Assembly: GCA_903920205.1 (NCBI GenBank)
Contig: CAIXLI010000153.1
Span: 1 to 42,886, forward strand
Source: an uncultured Pseudomonadota bacterium
GTDB taxonomy: Bacteria; Pseudomonadota; Alphaproteobacteria; UBA9219
DNA length: 42,886 nucleotides
Direction: 5' to 3'
The first letter of the stretch is position 1; every line of letters starts with the position of its first letter. The notes beneath the pieces are model-generated. The model ran no database searches, had not been told where the DNA came from, and saw only the letters and a list, made by a program, of their open reading frames with translations. Made by a program: the position numbers and the translations under genes. Positions 18,149-27,285 of the stretch are shown piece after piece.

Positions 18149-19681
18149 TTAGTAAGCCCTTGCGAAGATAACGTCTTGGGTCGCGGGTTTGCCGGTTAGG
18201 ACGCAAACGCCTTCTTTTCCGTCTTGGTCGAAGGGGATGCAACGGATGGTGACGCCGAGTTCGTCGATAGATTCTAGGGAGCTTAGGTCGCCCGACCATT
18301 TGGCGCGGACGAAGCCTTGGTTACCGACAAAACCGTTTTCGTCATTTTTGCCAAAATAGGCGTCGAATGCGGCGCGGGTTTTGATGTCCGTGACGGTGCG
18401 GGAAGTCATGAAGGCCAAGGCTTGGTCGAAGAGGCCTTGTTGAATCGCCGTTAGTTCGTCCACAATTCCGGCAATGAATTCGCTGCGCAAGGGGAAGCGT
18501 TTGCCTTGATCGAGATGATCGCGGCGGGTGACGCAGACTTTGCCGCCTTCGACATCGCGTGCGCCGATTTCGAGAACCAAGGGGGCTCCCTTTTTAATCC
18601 AATCCCATTTTTTGTCCGCGCCGGAGATGTCGCGTTTGTCGAGTTTGACGCGGAGACGGTCGCCTGCGTAGGTCTGAGCTTGCAATTCGGATTTCAGGCT
18701 TTCGCAATAAGCCAGGACGGATTCCTTATCGCTGTCGCCGCGCAGGACGGGGACGATCACGACTTGCCATGGCGCTAGTCGCGGGGGGACGCGCAAGCCG
18801 TTATCGTCGCTATGCGCCATAACCAACGCACCCAAAAGACGCGTCGAAACGCCCCATGAGGTGGTGTGGACGTGTTCCAGATTGCCTTCGCGGTTTTGGA
18901 ATTGGATGTCGAGGGATTTAGAAAAATTCTGTCCGAGATAGTGCGAGGTTCCGGCTTGCAGGGCGCGGCCATCTTGCATCATCGCTTCGATGGAGAAGGA
19001 ATTGACGGCGCCAGGGAAACGTTCGTTGGCGGGTTTTTCGCCCGGGACGACGGGCAAAGCCAGAACTTCTTCGACGAATTGGCGGTAGATTTCGTGCATG
19101 CGGCGCGTTTCGGCCATCGCGTCTTCGTAGGTTTCGTGGGCTGTGTGGCCTTCTTGCCATAAGAATTCCGCCGTACGCAGAAGAAGGCGTGGGCGCATTT
19201 CCCAACGAACGACATTCGCCCATTGGTTCACAAGCAAGGGAAGGTCGCGGTAGGATTTAATCCATTTCGCCATCGCTACGCCGATGACAGTTTCGGAGGT
19301 GGGGCGCACGATCAGAGGTTCTTCGAGTTCGCCATCGGGAACAAGAACGCCATTTTTCGTCGAAAGGCGGTGATGCGTGACAACCGCCATTTCCTTGGCG
19401 AAGCCTTCGACATGGTCGGCTTCTTTTTGGAAATAGCTAAGGGGGATGAAAAGAGGGAAATAGCAATTTTCGTGGCCTGTTTCCTTGAAGCGGCGGTCGA
19501 GGTCGCGCTGCATCAGCTCCCAAATGCCGTAGCCGTTTGGCTTGATAATCATGCAGCCGCGCACGCCGGAAAGCTCTGCCATGTCGGAAGCGCGGACGAC
19601 TTGCTGGTACCATTCCGAATAATTTTCGGCGCGGGTGGGAGAAATGGCGGTTTTGGGGGCTTTGGCTTGGGGCGCGTTCAT
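18149..19681 (-). CDS. proS: Prolyl-tRNA synthetase, archaeal/eukaryal-type
   Basis: A 510-residue class II synthetase that charges tRNA-Pro with proline. The N-terminal ENYSEWYQQVVRASDMAE, then VRGCMIIKPNGYGIWE, is the hallmark of the archaeal/eukaryal (Thermus-like) ProRS group, which lacks the editing insertion between motifs 2 and 3. Motif 2 includes RPTSETVIGVAMAKWI and RWEMRPRLLLRTAEFLWQEGHTAH. Further marks are the anticodon-binding domain WQVVIVPVLRG and the C-terminal extra domain ending in a Tyr (ARAY), a hallmark of this type. Zinc ligands in the last domain appear only partly kept (Cys in IRCIPF and GVCVL). Most alphaproteobacteria use a shorter bacterial-type ProRS at this same place before lolC/E, so the gene may have been replaced in situ. 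Confidence 0.95.
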   Translation of the reverse strand: MNAPQAKAPKTAISPTRAENYSEWYQQVVRASDMAELSGVRGCMIIKPNGYGIWELMQRDLDRRFKETGHENCYFPLFIPLSYFQKEADHVEGFAKEMAVVTHHRLSTKNGVLVPDGELEEPLIVRPTSETVIGVAMAKWIKSYRDLPLLVNQWANVVRWEMRPRLLLRTAEFLWQEGHTAHETYEDAMAETRRMHEIYRQFVEEVLALPVVPGEKPANERFPGAVNSFSIEAMMQDGRALQAGTSHYLGQNFSKSLDIQFQNREGNLEHVHTTSWGVSTRLLGALVMAHSDDNGLRVPPRLAPWQVVIVPVLRGDSDKESVLAYCESLKSELQAQTYAGDRLRVKLDKRDISGADKKWDWIKKGAPLVLEIGARDVEGGKVCVTRRDHLDQGKRFPLRSEFIAGIVDELTAIQQGLFDQALAFMTSRTVTDIKTRAAFDAYFGKNDENGFVGNQGFVRAKWSGDLSSLESIDELGVTIRCIPFDQDGKEGVCVLTGKPATQDVIFARAY

Positions 19682-19787
19682 GAGTATTACCTGAGGGATT
19701 AGAATAAAAACTGGGGATTCGTCTTTGCCGCTTTGGCGGAAAAGGCTAAGTCCCTAGGCTTTTAACAAAATCCGCCGCCGATGCCAA

Positions 19788-20120
19788 TTAAAACAGCTTG
19801 CCGCCGTTGGGGACGGCTTTGTCGGGGCTTATCAGGACGACGGCTCCGTTTTCGTCGGGAAAGCCTGTGCATAGGAAGTTCGAGATAAAACCGCCGATAT
19901 TCTTGTCGCCCAGATTCAAACACCCGACGATTTGTTTACCAACAAGCGTTTCCGGCGTGTAGTGAACCGTGATTTGCACCGAGGTCTGGCGCACGCCGAT
20001 TTCAGGTCCGAAATCGGCCCATACTTTATAGGCTGGTTTGCGGGCTTTGGGGAATGGTTCGACCTGCACAATGGTGCCGACGCGCAGATCAACGGAGGCG
20101 AAGTGGTCGTAGGAAATCAT
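19788..20120 (-). CDS. csaA: CsaA-like tRNA-binding protein
   Basis: A 110-residue protein consisting of a single OB-fold tRNA-binding domain of the CsaA/Trbp111 type, the same module found at the C-terminus of bacterial MetRS. Family marks are DLRVGTIVQVEPFPKARKPAY, the GVRQTSVQITVHYTPETLVGKQI region, and VGCLNLGDKNIGGFISNFL followed by PNGGKLF at the end. CsaA proteins bind tRNA elbows and have been proposed as export-related chaperones. Its place between proC and proS suggests a link to tRNA charging, but that is inference. The ATG at 20120 has AAGGAG six bases upstream; a TTG immediately before it is ignored. Confidence 0.88.
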   Translation of the reverse strand: MISYDHFASVDLRVGTIVQVEPFPKARKPAYKVWADFGPEIGVRQTSVQITVHYTPETLVGKQIVGCLNLGDKNIGGFISNFLCTGFPDENGAVVLISPDKAVPNGGKLF

Positions 20121-20154
20121 CAAAGGCTCCTTAGAGGTTAGAGACGTTCAGCGG

Positions 20155-20940
20155 CTAGGCCGATAATTCTTTCGCGCGTCGCGCCGCCGCTTCCATAGCG
20201 CGAAAAAGAAGCGCGTCGAGGCCGTCCTCGGCTTGCAAATGCCCCAGCGCGGCAGCCGTCGTGCCGCCTTTGCTGGTGACGGCAACGCGCAAATCCGCAG
20301 CCGTTTCCGTCGCTGTTTCCAGTAGAGATCCGCTGCCGACGACGGTTTGTCGCGCAAGCTTCCTTGCCAGATCGGTGGAAAGGCCGAGATTCTCGCCCGC
20401 TTTCGCCATCGCTTCGACAAGTGCAAAAACATAGGCGGGACCGCTTCCGGAAAGCGCCGTTACCGGATCAATCAGGGCTTCGTCTTCGACCCATTCAACT
20501 TGGCCGACGGCGCTAAGAATTTCGGTGCACAAGTCGCGCTGAGCGGGGTAAACTTGCGCGTTAGCAAGGACGACGGTTATCCCCTTTCCCACACATGCCG
20601 GTAGATTAGGCATCGCCCGGACAATGGCGCGGGTATCGTCTCCGAACAGAGTGGCAAGTCGCGCCAAGGTCTGTCCTGCCGCGATCGAAAGAAAGACGCT
20701 GTCCTTATAGACGCCATACTGCGGCAATACTTCCGACATCGCTTGCGGCTTGACCGCAATGAGCACGGCATCCGGCGAAAAAAAAGGGGGGAGTTCCTCG
20801 CGCGAAGAAACGCATAAGACCGAAGGACCTACATCCGGTTTTGCCGGATCGACGACGGCAATCTCGTGTCCCTTGCCGGAAAGGCCTCGCACAATCGCTC
20901 CGCCCATCTTGCCGCAGCCAATAAAAAGAAGCTTTGCCAT
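20155..20940 (-). CDS. proC: Pyrroline-5-carboxylate reductase
   Basis: This 261-residue NAD(P)H enzyme reduces 1-pyrroline-5-carboxylate to proline, the last step of proline synthesis. The Rossmann start is LLFIGCGKMGGAIVRGL. The conserved C-terminal P5CR block reads ALSGSGPAYVFALVEAMAKAGENLGL, and the end has VTSKGGTTAAALGHL, another family signature. The start at 20940 has AGGAA six bases ahead and leaves a single base after the proA stop. A codon at 20967 would add nine residues and overlap proA. It forms a proB-proA-proC run, all on the minus strand. Confidence 0.95.
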   Translation of the reverse strand: MAKLLFIGCGKMGGAIVRGLSGKGHEIAVVDPAKPDVGPSVLCVSSREELPPFFSPDAVLIAVKPQAMSEVLPQYGVYKDSVFLSIAAGQTLARLATLFGDDTRAIVRAMPNLPACVGKGITVVLANAQVYPAQRDLCTEILSAVGQVEWVEDEALIDPVTALSGSGPAYVFALVEAMAKAGENLGLSTDLARKLARQTVVGSGSLLETATETAADLRVAVTSKGGTTAAALGHLQAEDGLDALLFRAMEAAARRAKELSA

Positions 20941-20941
20941 G

Positions 20942-22180
20942 TTATTTCCTGACATGCCCGTCGCCATAAACGACGTTTTTAAAAGTCGTAAGCTGCTCCA
21001 ACCCTACGGGGCCTCGCGCATGCAGCCGTCCCGTCGCGATGCCGATTTCCGCGCCCATCCCGAATTCCCCGCCATCGGCGAATTGCGTCGAGGCGTTGTG
21101 AATCACGATGGCGCTATCCACGTTCTTAAGGAAATACGCGGCGGCCTCCAGCGCGGAAGCAATGATGCTGTCAGTGTGATGCGAACCATAGCGTTCGATA
21201 TGGGCGACGGCTTCCCGAACGCCGTTCACGACTTTCACGCCGATGATCGCATCGAGATATTCCGTTCCCCAATCCTTCTCTGTCGCCGATTGTACGCGGG
21301 GGTCGGTCGCGCAGGACGGTGCATCGCCCCGCACTTCACATCCCGCATCTAACAACATCGCTACCAAGGGTTTGAGGTGTGTCGGGGCGCACGCCGCGTC
21401 GACCAGCATTTTCTCCGCCGCGCCGCAAATGCCGGTGCGCCGCATTTTCGCGTTCAACACGACATTCTTCGCCATCTCGAGATCGGCCGAGCCGTCGATG
21501 TAAACATGGCAGTTGCCATCCAAATGCGCAAAAACGGGAACCTTGCTGTCCTGTTGGACGCGCTCGATCAACGACTTGCCGCCACGCGGCACGATGACAT
21601 CAATGTAATCGCTCATCTGCAAGAGCTCGCCCACAGCGGCTCGATCCGGCGTTTCGACCATCTGGACAGCCTTGGTGGGCAATCCGGCCTCGACCAACGC
21701 TCTTTGAAAAATCGAGGCCAGCGCTTGCGCACTTAAAAAGCTTTCCGACCCAGGACGCAAAATGCAGGCATTGCCGGATTTAAGGCAAAGCGCCGCAGCA
21801 TCTGCCGTTACGTTCGGCCGACTTTCGTAGATCACGCCGATAACGCCCAAAGGCACGCGCACGCGGGTGATGCGCAGGCCCGACGGCACCGTCCATTCCG
21901 CTATTGTCTGTCCGACCGGATCCGGTTGAGCCGCGACGACGTCCAATCCTTTTGCAATCCCTTCGATACGGCTATCGTCAAGCTTGAGGCGATCGACCTG
22001 CGCGGATGTCAATCCTTCAGCCTCCTCTAAGTCCTGTCGATTGGCGTCCAAAATCGTAACCGTTTCTTGCCGCATCAAGGAAGCGGCAATTTTCAAAGCC
22101 TCGTTCTTGGCCTCGGTCGATGCGGTTTTTAGTTCTTCAGAGGCCTGTCTCGCGGCTTTGCCGATTTCAATCATGCTCAT
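20942..22180 (-). CDS. proA: Gamma-glutamyl phosphate reductase
   Basis: The 412-residue NADPH-dependent aldehyde-dehydrogenase-fold enzyme that reduces gamma-glutamyl phosphate to glutamate-5-semialdehyde, the second step of proline synthesis. Blocks typical of ProA are [36 protein letters not shown], the catalytic-Cys region [15 protein letters not shown], and near the end [18 protein letters not shown] followed by [14 protein letters not shown]. The length matches the family. The upstream gene proB is 99 bases away and the downstream proC follows after one base. Confidence 0.97.
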   Translation of the reverse strand: MSMIEIGKAARQASEELKTASTEAKNEALKIAASLMRQETVTILDANRQDLEEAEGLTSAQVDRLKLDDSRIEGIAKGLDVVAAQPDPVGQTIAEWTVPSGLRITRVRVPLGVIGVIYESRPNVTADAAALCLKSGNACILRPGSESFLSAQALASIFQRALVEAGLPTKAVQMVETPDRAAVGELLQMSDYIDVIVPRGGKSLIERVQQDSKVPVFAHLDGNCHVYIDGSADLEMAKNVVLNAKMRRTGICGAAEKMLVDAACAPTHLKPLVAMLLDAGCEVRGDAPSCATDPRVQSATEKDWGTEYLDAIIGVKVVNGVREAVAHIERYGSHHTDSIIASALEAAAYFLKNVDSAIVIHNASTQFADGGEFGMGAEIGIATGRLHARGPVGLEQLTTFKNVVYGDGHVRK

Positions 22181-22279
22181 GACAGCGTCCGATTATGATG
22201 GCGTTGAAAAAGTTTAACAAACTTCGCCCCCAATTCCAATGAAAACAACTCATTGCCGGTCGGGACTATTGGTCGAGAC

Positions 22280-23083
22280 TTAGGCGATTGGATTCTGCGT
22301 GGTATCGATCCGCGTTCCGAAAGGTTCGTCTTGCAAAAGGCGAAGAACAACTTCGGGTACGCGTGAAGACGCGACATGAACGACAACCCCTTCCCTCGCC
22401 GCCCTAAGCGCCGATTGAAGTTTGCTGGACATGCCGCCGCGACCGGCTTCTGTTTGGCCGACCGTGTCGATGTCCCGATTAATGCTCGATGCATCAATAT
22501 AGGGTATTCTTTCCGCCGATGGATCCTTTTTAGGATCGCAGGGATAAATTCCATCGATACTTGAAAGAAAGACCAAACGGTCGGCATGGACAAGCTTAGC
22601 CACATATCCGGCAAGTTCGTCGTTATCGGTAAAAAGTTCTTGAATCGCTACGGGATCGTTTTCATTCATGATCGGCAGAATGTCGAGCCGTTTTTCAAGA
22701 ATGTGGAACAGCATGCGTTCGAGGTGCTGGGGTGCGTCAAAATGTTCCTTCACGAGGAGAATTTGGCTAACGGTTATGCCGCTTGCGGTCTCGTCGAGCA
22801 ATTCCTGATAGACGCGCATCAACAAGGGTTGCCCGACGCTGGCTTGGATTTGCTTTCTCGTTATATCGTCGGGACAGTCGGGAAAACTGCTGTCTGGTAA
22901 GATCACTCGTCCCATGCCAACCGCGCCCGACGTCACAAGAACGACGTGATGCCCATCCTTTTTAAGCGTAACCAAATCCGCGACAATCGAACCCAAAAGT
23001 TCTTTATCGACTGTGCCATCTTCTTTGCTGAGAGCCGCCGTGCCGATTTTCACAACTATTGTTTTTCTCTTTATAACCTTCAT
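22280..23083 (-). CDS. proB: Glutamate 5-kinase, short form without PUA domain
   Basis: This 267-residue amino-acid kinase phosphorylates the gamma-carboxyl of glutamate, the first and normally proline-inhibited step of proline synthesis. KRKTIVVKIGTAAL begins the AAK fold. VLVTSGAVGMGR, NENDPVAIQELFTDNDELAGYVAKL and GRGGMSSKLQSALRAAREG are the family blocks for nucleotide and glutamate binding. The E. coli enzyme has an extra C-terminal PUA domain of about 100 residues. This one ends soon after the kinase domain (RIDTTQNPIA), and I see no in-frame PUA remnant downstream. AAK-only kinases are known in other bacteria and in the plant P5CS fusion, so this is probably a natural short form. The ATG has GAGGGG close ahead. 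Confidence 0.95.
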   Translation of the reverse strand: MKVIKRKTIVVKIGTAALSKEDGTVDKELLGSIVADLVTLKKDGHHVVLVTSGAVGMGRVILPDSSFPDCPDDITRKQIQASVGQPLLMRVYQELLDETASGITVSQILLVKEHFDAPQHLERMLFHILEKRLDILPIMNENDPVAIQELFTDNDELAGYVAKLVHADRLVFLSSIDGIYPCDPKKDPSAERIPYIDASSINRDIDTVGQTEAGRGGMSSKLQSALRAAREGVVVHVASSRVPEVVLRLLQDEPFGTRIDTTQNPIA

Positions 23084-23347
23084 AACCCCTCGCTCTTCAA
23101 AAATTCGTTTCTAGCTTCCGCTGGAAACAGCATCCTTTATCCCCCTGATTGCGGGAGAAAAGAACGGACAAAAATGTAGGGTGAGAATTCTTTTTTGTGT
23201 GCGCTTAGACGCACGGCGGCAGCGGCGCGGGGGCGCTGGACACTGAAACGACGAAGGGCTGCACGTTCTTCATGCGGTGAAGTGTAAGGAATTTGGAGGC
23301 GGCGGGTCAAGGGTAATCAATGGTTTCAACTCTTACACAAGGGGATA

Positions 23348-24229
23348 TTACGAAAACGCCATGCTTTGATAAGGCTTGGCGACGCGGATGAAATCGCCGG
23401 AGGCGGATTCGTATTTTTTCAGCAGGCCTTCGACAAAGCCAGTGTTAACCATGGTTTCAACCAACGTGTCCAAAAGAGAGCGGAAGCTTGGTTGGTGACG
23501 GGCGATGGAGAAGCCGCAGGGGTAGACTTGAAGGGGGTCCTGCATCAGCGGGGCGATGGCGTTCGGGTGTTCGCGCAGGAAATTATTGGCGAATGCGAAT
23601 TCGAGAAAAGTCGCATCGGCTTTATGGGTCATAAGCTGGAGGACGAGTTCGGCGTTCGAGACGCTGTTCGGCAGGAAGAGAAAATTCGCCTTGGGACATA
23701 TTTCTTGGGCGATAGGGACAAAGCCTTCGCCTTCAACCAGCGCGAGGCGCACGTCGCTGCGGTTTAAATCTTGCAAGGTTTTAAAGCGATGCGTTTGATC
23801 GGGGCGCAGATAAACATTGAAGCCGTTATAGCATACAGGCCGCGTGAAATCGGCGCGGCGCGCACGCGATCCGTTAGGCCAGATATTCGCCGCCACGATG
23901 TCGTATCGGTTGGTGTAAAGGCCTTCAAAGGGGGTTGAAAAGCTGACTTCCTCGACCCATTCGACCTTCACGCCGAAATCGGCAGCAAGCTTCATCGTCA
24001 TATCGTAGTACAGGCCGCTTAACGCGCCCGTGTTCAGGTCTTTCACAAAGTAAGGTGGGTAGACGATATAGGCGGCGCGGAGAATGCCGTCTTTGAGAAT
24101 GCGTTCGAAGACATCCTCGGACGCGGTGGCTCCTCCCCGCGAGGCCGCTTCCGGCGCGAGGGCGCGGATGCCAGCCGCGCCTAAAACGCCAGCCCCAAGA
24201 AGTTTAAGAAAATCCCGTTTATTGGTCAT
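23348..24229 (-). CDS. Periplasmic family 3 solute-binding protein with Tat-like signal
   Basis: A 293-residue secreted protein. The N-terminus MTNKRDFLKLLGAGVLGAAGIRALAP resembles a twin-arginine signal with Lys-Arg in place of Arg-Arg, so Sec or Tat export is possible. The mature part is an SBP_bac_3 fold starting ILKDGILRAAYIVYPPYFVKD. This segment, with DLNTGALSGLYYDM, aligns directly with the start of the other solute-binding protein at 17243-18127. Shared features run to the C-terminal RVAKPYQ. No transporter genes are adjacent. Its ATG overlaps the stop of the unknown gene upstream (ATGA), so the two are coupled. The ligand is unknown. Confidence 0.85.
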   Translation of the reverse strand: MTNKRDFLKLLGAGVLGAAGIRALAPEAASRGGATASEDVFERILKDGILRAAYIVYPPYFVKDLNTGALSGLYYDMTMKLAADFGVKVEWVEEVSFSTPFEGLYTNRYDIVAANIWPNGSRARRADFTRPVCYNGFNVYLRPDQTHRFKTLQDLNRSDVRLALVEGEGFVPIAQEICPKANFLFLPNSVSNAELVLQLMTHKADATFLEFAFANNFLREHPNAIAPLMQDPLQVYPCGFSIARHQPSFRSLLDTLVETMVNTGFVEGLLKKYESASGDFIRVAKPYQSMAFS

Positions 24230-24714
24230 GCCGCCAAAGGCTCGCTTCCTGCTTTATGGAATGTACAAGTTTTTCTGTGCTGTTGGGGGATACATTCCGC
24301 CTCATTATAAGGGAGAAGTTCAACGTAAAGTGTTCTTCCTTGGGGCAAGGGATGCCCTTTTGTAACATCTGCGCGTCCAAGGCGTTTTCTTAATGAAGAC
24401 TCCTTATAAGACGCAACATCTACTTCTTTGCGAGACATGTATTGAACTGGTACATTGCCGTTTTTTACCCAATTTGTAATGGGTCTAGCGGCGCTCACGA
24501 AAAGCCTCAGTATGTCTTCGCTTTTATTATTGGGATGACGAAATTTATCAACTTTTATCCCGTAGGTAACCCCGTAAGAGGTAACCGCTATCCCGCTCAT
24601 GTGCTTATCGGGGTCTGATTGGCATAGTTCGGCTTCAACTTTTGCCAAATATTCTGCGGGGTTTTTTCTCCATTCACGAGAGCGAATATCCACAAAACAT
24701 AAAACCTCTTCCAT
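24226..24714 (-). CDS. Unknown protein translationally coupled to a solute-binding protein
   Basis: A 162-residue protein I cannot assign. There is no signal peptide or membrane segment. It begins MEEVLCFVDIRSREWRKNPA and is mixed alpha/beta in character, with Cys and His residues concentrated near the C-terminus (ECIPQQHRKTCTFH), which might bind a metal. GGGAGGG lies five bases before the ATG, which supports a real gene. The stop codon overlaps the start of the solute-binding gene at 24229, so the two are probably made together. It is divergent from odhB across a 246-base gap. Nothing more can be said of its role. Confidence 0.65.
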   Translation of the reverse strand: MEEVLCFVDIRSREWRKNPAEYLAKVEAELCQSDPDKHMSGIAVTSYGVTYGIKVDKFRHPNNKSEDILRLFVSAARPITNWVKNGNVPVQYMSRKEVDVASYKESSLRKRLGRADVTKGHPLPQGRTLYVELLPYNEAECIPQQHRKTCTFHKAGSEPLAA

Positions 24715-24960
24715 CGCACCCTCCCTGCCCTTTTGTTATATCGTTGCCGACAATCAGCTTTATGAGTCAGATTATATCTCTCAGCTAATTACTTTCAAAG
24801 AAATTTCCGACGTTTCTTCCATTAAAAATGAAGCGGAATCGAGGGGCGATTCACGCGCTTGGGGGGCGGGAAACTGAGGGGGCATGGAGTCATCCCCTTT
24901 GACTTTAACGGGATTCGGGGTATGAATTAACCATCTTTTCTCCTTATCTTTGGGGCTGTT

Positions 24961-26163
24961 ATGACCACGCCGATTGTTGTTCCACCTATGGGCGAATCCA
25001 TCACGGAAGCTTCCGTTGCCAAGTGGCTGAAGAAAGTTGGCGATGCGGTGCGTGTGGATGAGGCTTTGGTTGAGCTGGAAACAGATAAGGTAACGCTTGA
25101 GGTTAATGCTCAAGTTGCTGGAATCATCAGCGAAATTAAGGTTCCGCAGGGCGGTGCGGTCAATGTGGGCGCGGTTCTTTGTTTAATTCAGGAAGGGGCG
25201 GCGGGTGCTATGGCTCCTGTGGTTGCGCCCGAACCTGTCGCTGTCGCGCCTTTACCTGTTGCTCCTGTTGTCTCCCCTGCCGCCCCCCCTGCCCTTGCGC
25301 CTGCCGTTATGCCTGCAGCGCGGAAGCTGGCGGATGATTGCGGGATTAATACTGACGATATTGCTGGCACGGGCAAAGGGAACCGCGTGACCAAGGAAGA
25401 TGTGGTGGCTTTTACAGCGCCGCGCCAGCAACCAAGCCAAACTGCGGGGGCGCGGCCTCGCGCTGATCGTGAGGAGCGGGCGGCGTTGACTCGGCTGCGC
25501 CAGCGTATCGCCGAGCGGTTAAAGGAAGCGCAGAATACCGCCGCGATGCTGACGACATTCAATGAAGTGGATATGACCGCCATTATGGCCATGCGCACCC
25601 TTCACAAAGACGCGTTTGAGAAGAAGAACGGGGTTAAGTTGGGGTTCATGTCGTTCTTCGTCAAAGCCTGTATTCAGGGCTTGAAGGAAATTCCCAGCGT
25701 TAATGCCGAGATCGACGGGCATGATCTTGTTTACAAAAATTACTATGATATTGGCGTCGCAGTCGGCACGGCTAACGGGTTGGTCGTGCCTGTTGTGCGC
25801 GATGCGGATGGGTTGAGTTTTGCCGCTATCGAAAAGCAAATTGGCGAGCTTGGCGCACGCGCACGCGATGGCAAGCTGTCGATAAGCGATCTGTCGGGCG
25901 GCACGTTTACCATTACCAATGGGGGGATTTACGGCTCGTTGATGTCCACGCCGATTTTGAATACGCCGCAATCGGGCATTTTGGGGATGCATGCCATCAA
26001 GGAGCGACCCGTTGTGGTTAACGGCAAGATCGAAATCCGCCCGATGATGTATCTAGCGTTAAGCTATGACCACCGCGTGATCGATGGGCGCGAGGCGGTT
26101 ACTTTCCTTGTGCGCGTGAAGGAATGCTTGGAAAATCCGGAGCGGTTGTTGCTGGGCGTTTGA
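24961..26163 (+). CDS. sucB: Dihydrolipoyllysine succinyltransferase (E2 of 2-oxoglutarate dehydrogenase)
   Basis: The 400-residue E2 core of the 2-oxoglutarate dehydrogenase complex, which passes the succinyl group from the E1 thiamine intermediate to CoA. The lipoyl domain (1-77) has the lipoylated Lys in [13 protein letters not shown]. An Ala/Pro/Val-rich hinge follows (about 80-115), then a peripheral-subunit-binding domain ([30 protein letters not shown], given here in two parts of the fold, about 118-145), then the acyltransferase domain with the catalytic His in [14 protein letters not shown] near the end. It is usually preceded by sucA. Here the upstream gene is unrelated and on the other strand, so E1 must be encoded elsewhere. 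The assignment to SucB rather than pyruvate-specific E2 rests on the [13 protein letters not shown] start. Confidence 0.93.
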   Translation: MTTPIVVPPMGESITEASVAKWLKKVGDAVRVDEALVELETDKVTLEVNAQVAGIISEIKVPQGGAVNVGAVLCLIQEGAAGAMAPVVAPEPVAVAPLPVAPVVSPAAPPALAPAVMPAARKLADDCGINTDDIAGTGKGNRVTKEDVVAFTAPRQQPSQTAGARPRADREERAALTRLRQRIAERLKEAQNTAAMLTTFNEVDMTAIMAMRTLHKDAFEKKNGVKLGFMSFFVKACIQGLKEIPSVNAEIDGHDLVYKNYYDIGVAVGTANGLVVPVVRDADGLSFAAIEKQIGELGARARDGKLSISDLSGGTFTITNGGIYGSLMSTPILNTPQSGILGMHAIKERPVVVNGKIEIRPMMYLALSYDHRVIDGREAVTFLVRVKECLENPERLLLGV

Positions 26164-26277
26164 CAAGAATAGTTTCACGACTTAAGTTCCCCCGCATCGC
26201 GCAAGAGCGTGTTCTTACAATTTGTTTTAAAAAGCACAGGAACCACGGTGTGTGGTCGCCCTGTGAGGGATGATGCC

Positions 26278-27285
26278 ATGAATGATTTGATGAAGATTTT
26301 TGTTCCTGCTGGTCGATATGTTTTGCTTCCCCAAGATCCAAAAAAACTTTCATCCATAATGGTCGAGGTTCCCTACAATGATCTGGGTAAGATCAACCAC
26401 CACTGGAAACAGACCAACATGGAGGGAACACCATCAGGTATTTCCGACATTTTCACCCCATGCGTTAGCGAAACATTTAAACGCAACGTTATACATGGCA
26501 CGTTTGAGCCTTTTTTGCGTCGTCCCCATATTGTTTTACACGGAGGCTCGAAAGACGGCGCAGATCATTGCAAAGATCAGTTTGCTGAACTCGCCGAGGC
26601 CGTAGGAAGATTAGTCGCTGCGAACGGGTTTTGCCTGTGGTATGGCGGCAGCAAGGAAGGCCTGATGGGGGGGTTTATCAAAGGGTTCAAAGACGTGTTG
26701 GAAAATAACGGACCACGCGACGACCAATATTCTGTGCAAGTCTTGCCTTCCGGGTTTGTCTTCGCTGGCGAACGCGCCCACGGCATGCACGCTTCCAACG
26801 AGGGGCTCTCACACAATACCGATGCGGCCATTATCGTGCCGGACTTCGTCACACGGCTTGAATTGTTGAGCAGCCGATCCGCTGCGGCGATCACCTGCCC
26901 GGGAGGAAGCGGTACGCTCAACGAATGGAGCCATGTTCTTGTTCACGATAAGACGGGCTTGAGGGACATTCCTCTTTACACCCTCAATCCCTTTATGGGA
27001 GGAAGCCAAGAGGGATACTACGACTTTCTCTTGGCGTTCATGGAAAAAACGGTCGAGCATGGGCTGGAATCGGGGCCAGCCTTAGATTTTATTACCAGAG
27101 GGATTCGGCAAACGCCGGAACAAATCTTTAAGGACTTGATGCAAAGACTAGAACGGTCAAACGCGCTGCCGGATCAGGTTTATAAAGCCTATTGCGAAAA
27201 GAACGGCGTGAAACCATGGGAAGCAAAAAAGATAAAAAGAACGGCACGCTCCGACAAATACAGCTTTAGCACCCCCGGCCTTTAA
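26278..27285 (+). CDS. LOG family protein (lysine-decarboxylase-like, nucleotide 5'-monophosphate phosphoribohydrolase-type)
   Basis: A 335-residue protein with the Rossmann-like LOG fold in its middle. LWYGGSKEGLMGGFIKGF corresponds to the GGxxGLMG block, and TCPGGSGTLNEW is the PGGxGTxxE motif that binds the ribose-phosphate and carries the catalytic Glu. Small LOG proteins cleave cytokinin riboside monophosphates or other nucleoside monophosphates. This one has about 90 extra residues at the N-terminus and a Lys-rich C-terminal tail, so its substrate may differ. ATG 26278 is preferred to a GTG at 26209 because the extension looks non-coding. The 3' end overlaps the convergent tag gene by 20 bases. 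Confidence 0.8.
   Translation: MNDLMKIFVPAGRYVLLPQDPKKLSSIMVEVPYNDLGKINHHWKQTNMEGTPSGISDIFTPCVSETFKRNVIHGTFEPFLRRPHIVLHGGSKDGADHCKDQFAELAEAVGRLVAANGFCLWYGGSKEGLMGGFIKGFKDVLENNGPRDDQYSVQVLPSGFVFAGERAHGMHASNEGLSHNTDAAIIVPDFVTRLELLSSRSAAAITCPGGSGTLNEWSHVLVHDKTGLRDIPLYTLNPFMGGSQEGYYDFLLAFMEKTVEHGLESGPALDFITRGIRQTPEQIFKDLMQRLERSNALPDQVYKAYCEKNGVKPWEAKKIKRTARSDKYSFSTPGL

Noticed and set aside
22280-23083. proB considered as a truncated pseudogene because the PUA domain is missing
   Set aside because: The kinase domain is complete and short AAK-only glutamate kinases are known; no PUA remnant lies downstream.
23199-23215. GTGCG/CGCAC hairpin upstream of proB as a terminator or proline leader
   Set aside because: The stem is only five pairs, the T-run is on the wrong side for either strand, and no Pro-rich leader peptide was found.
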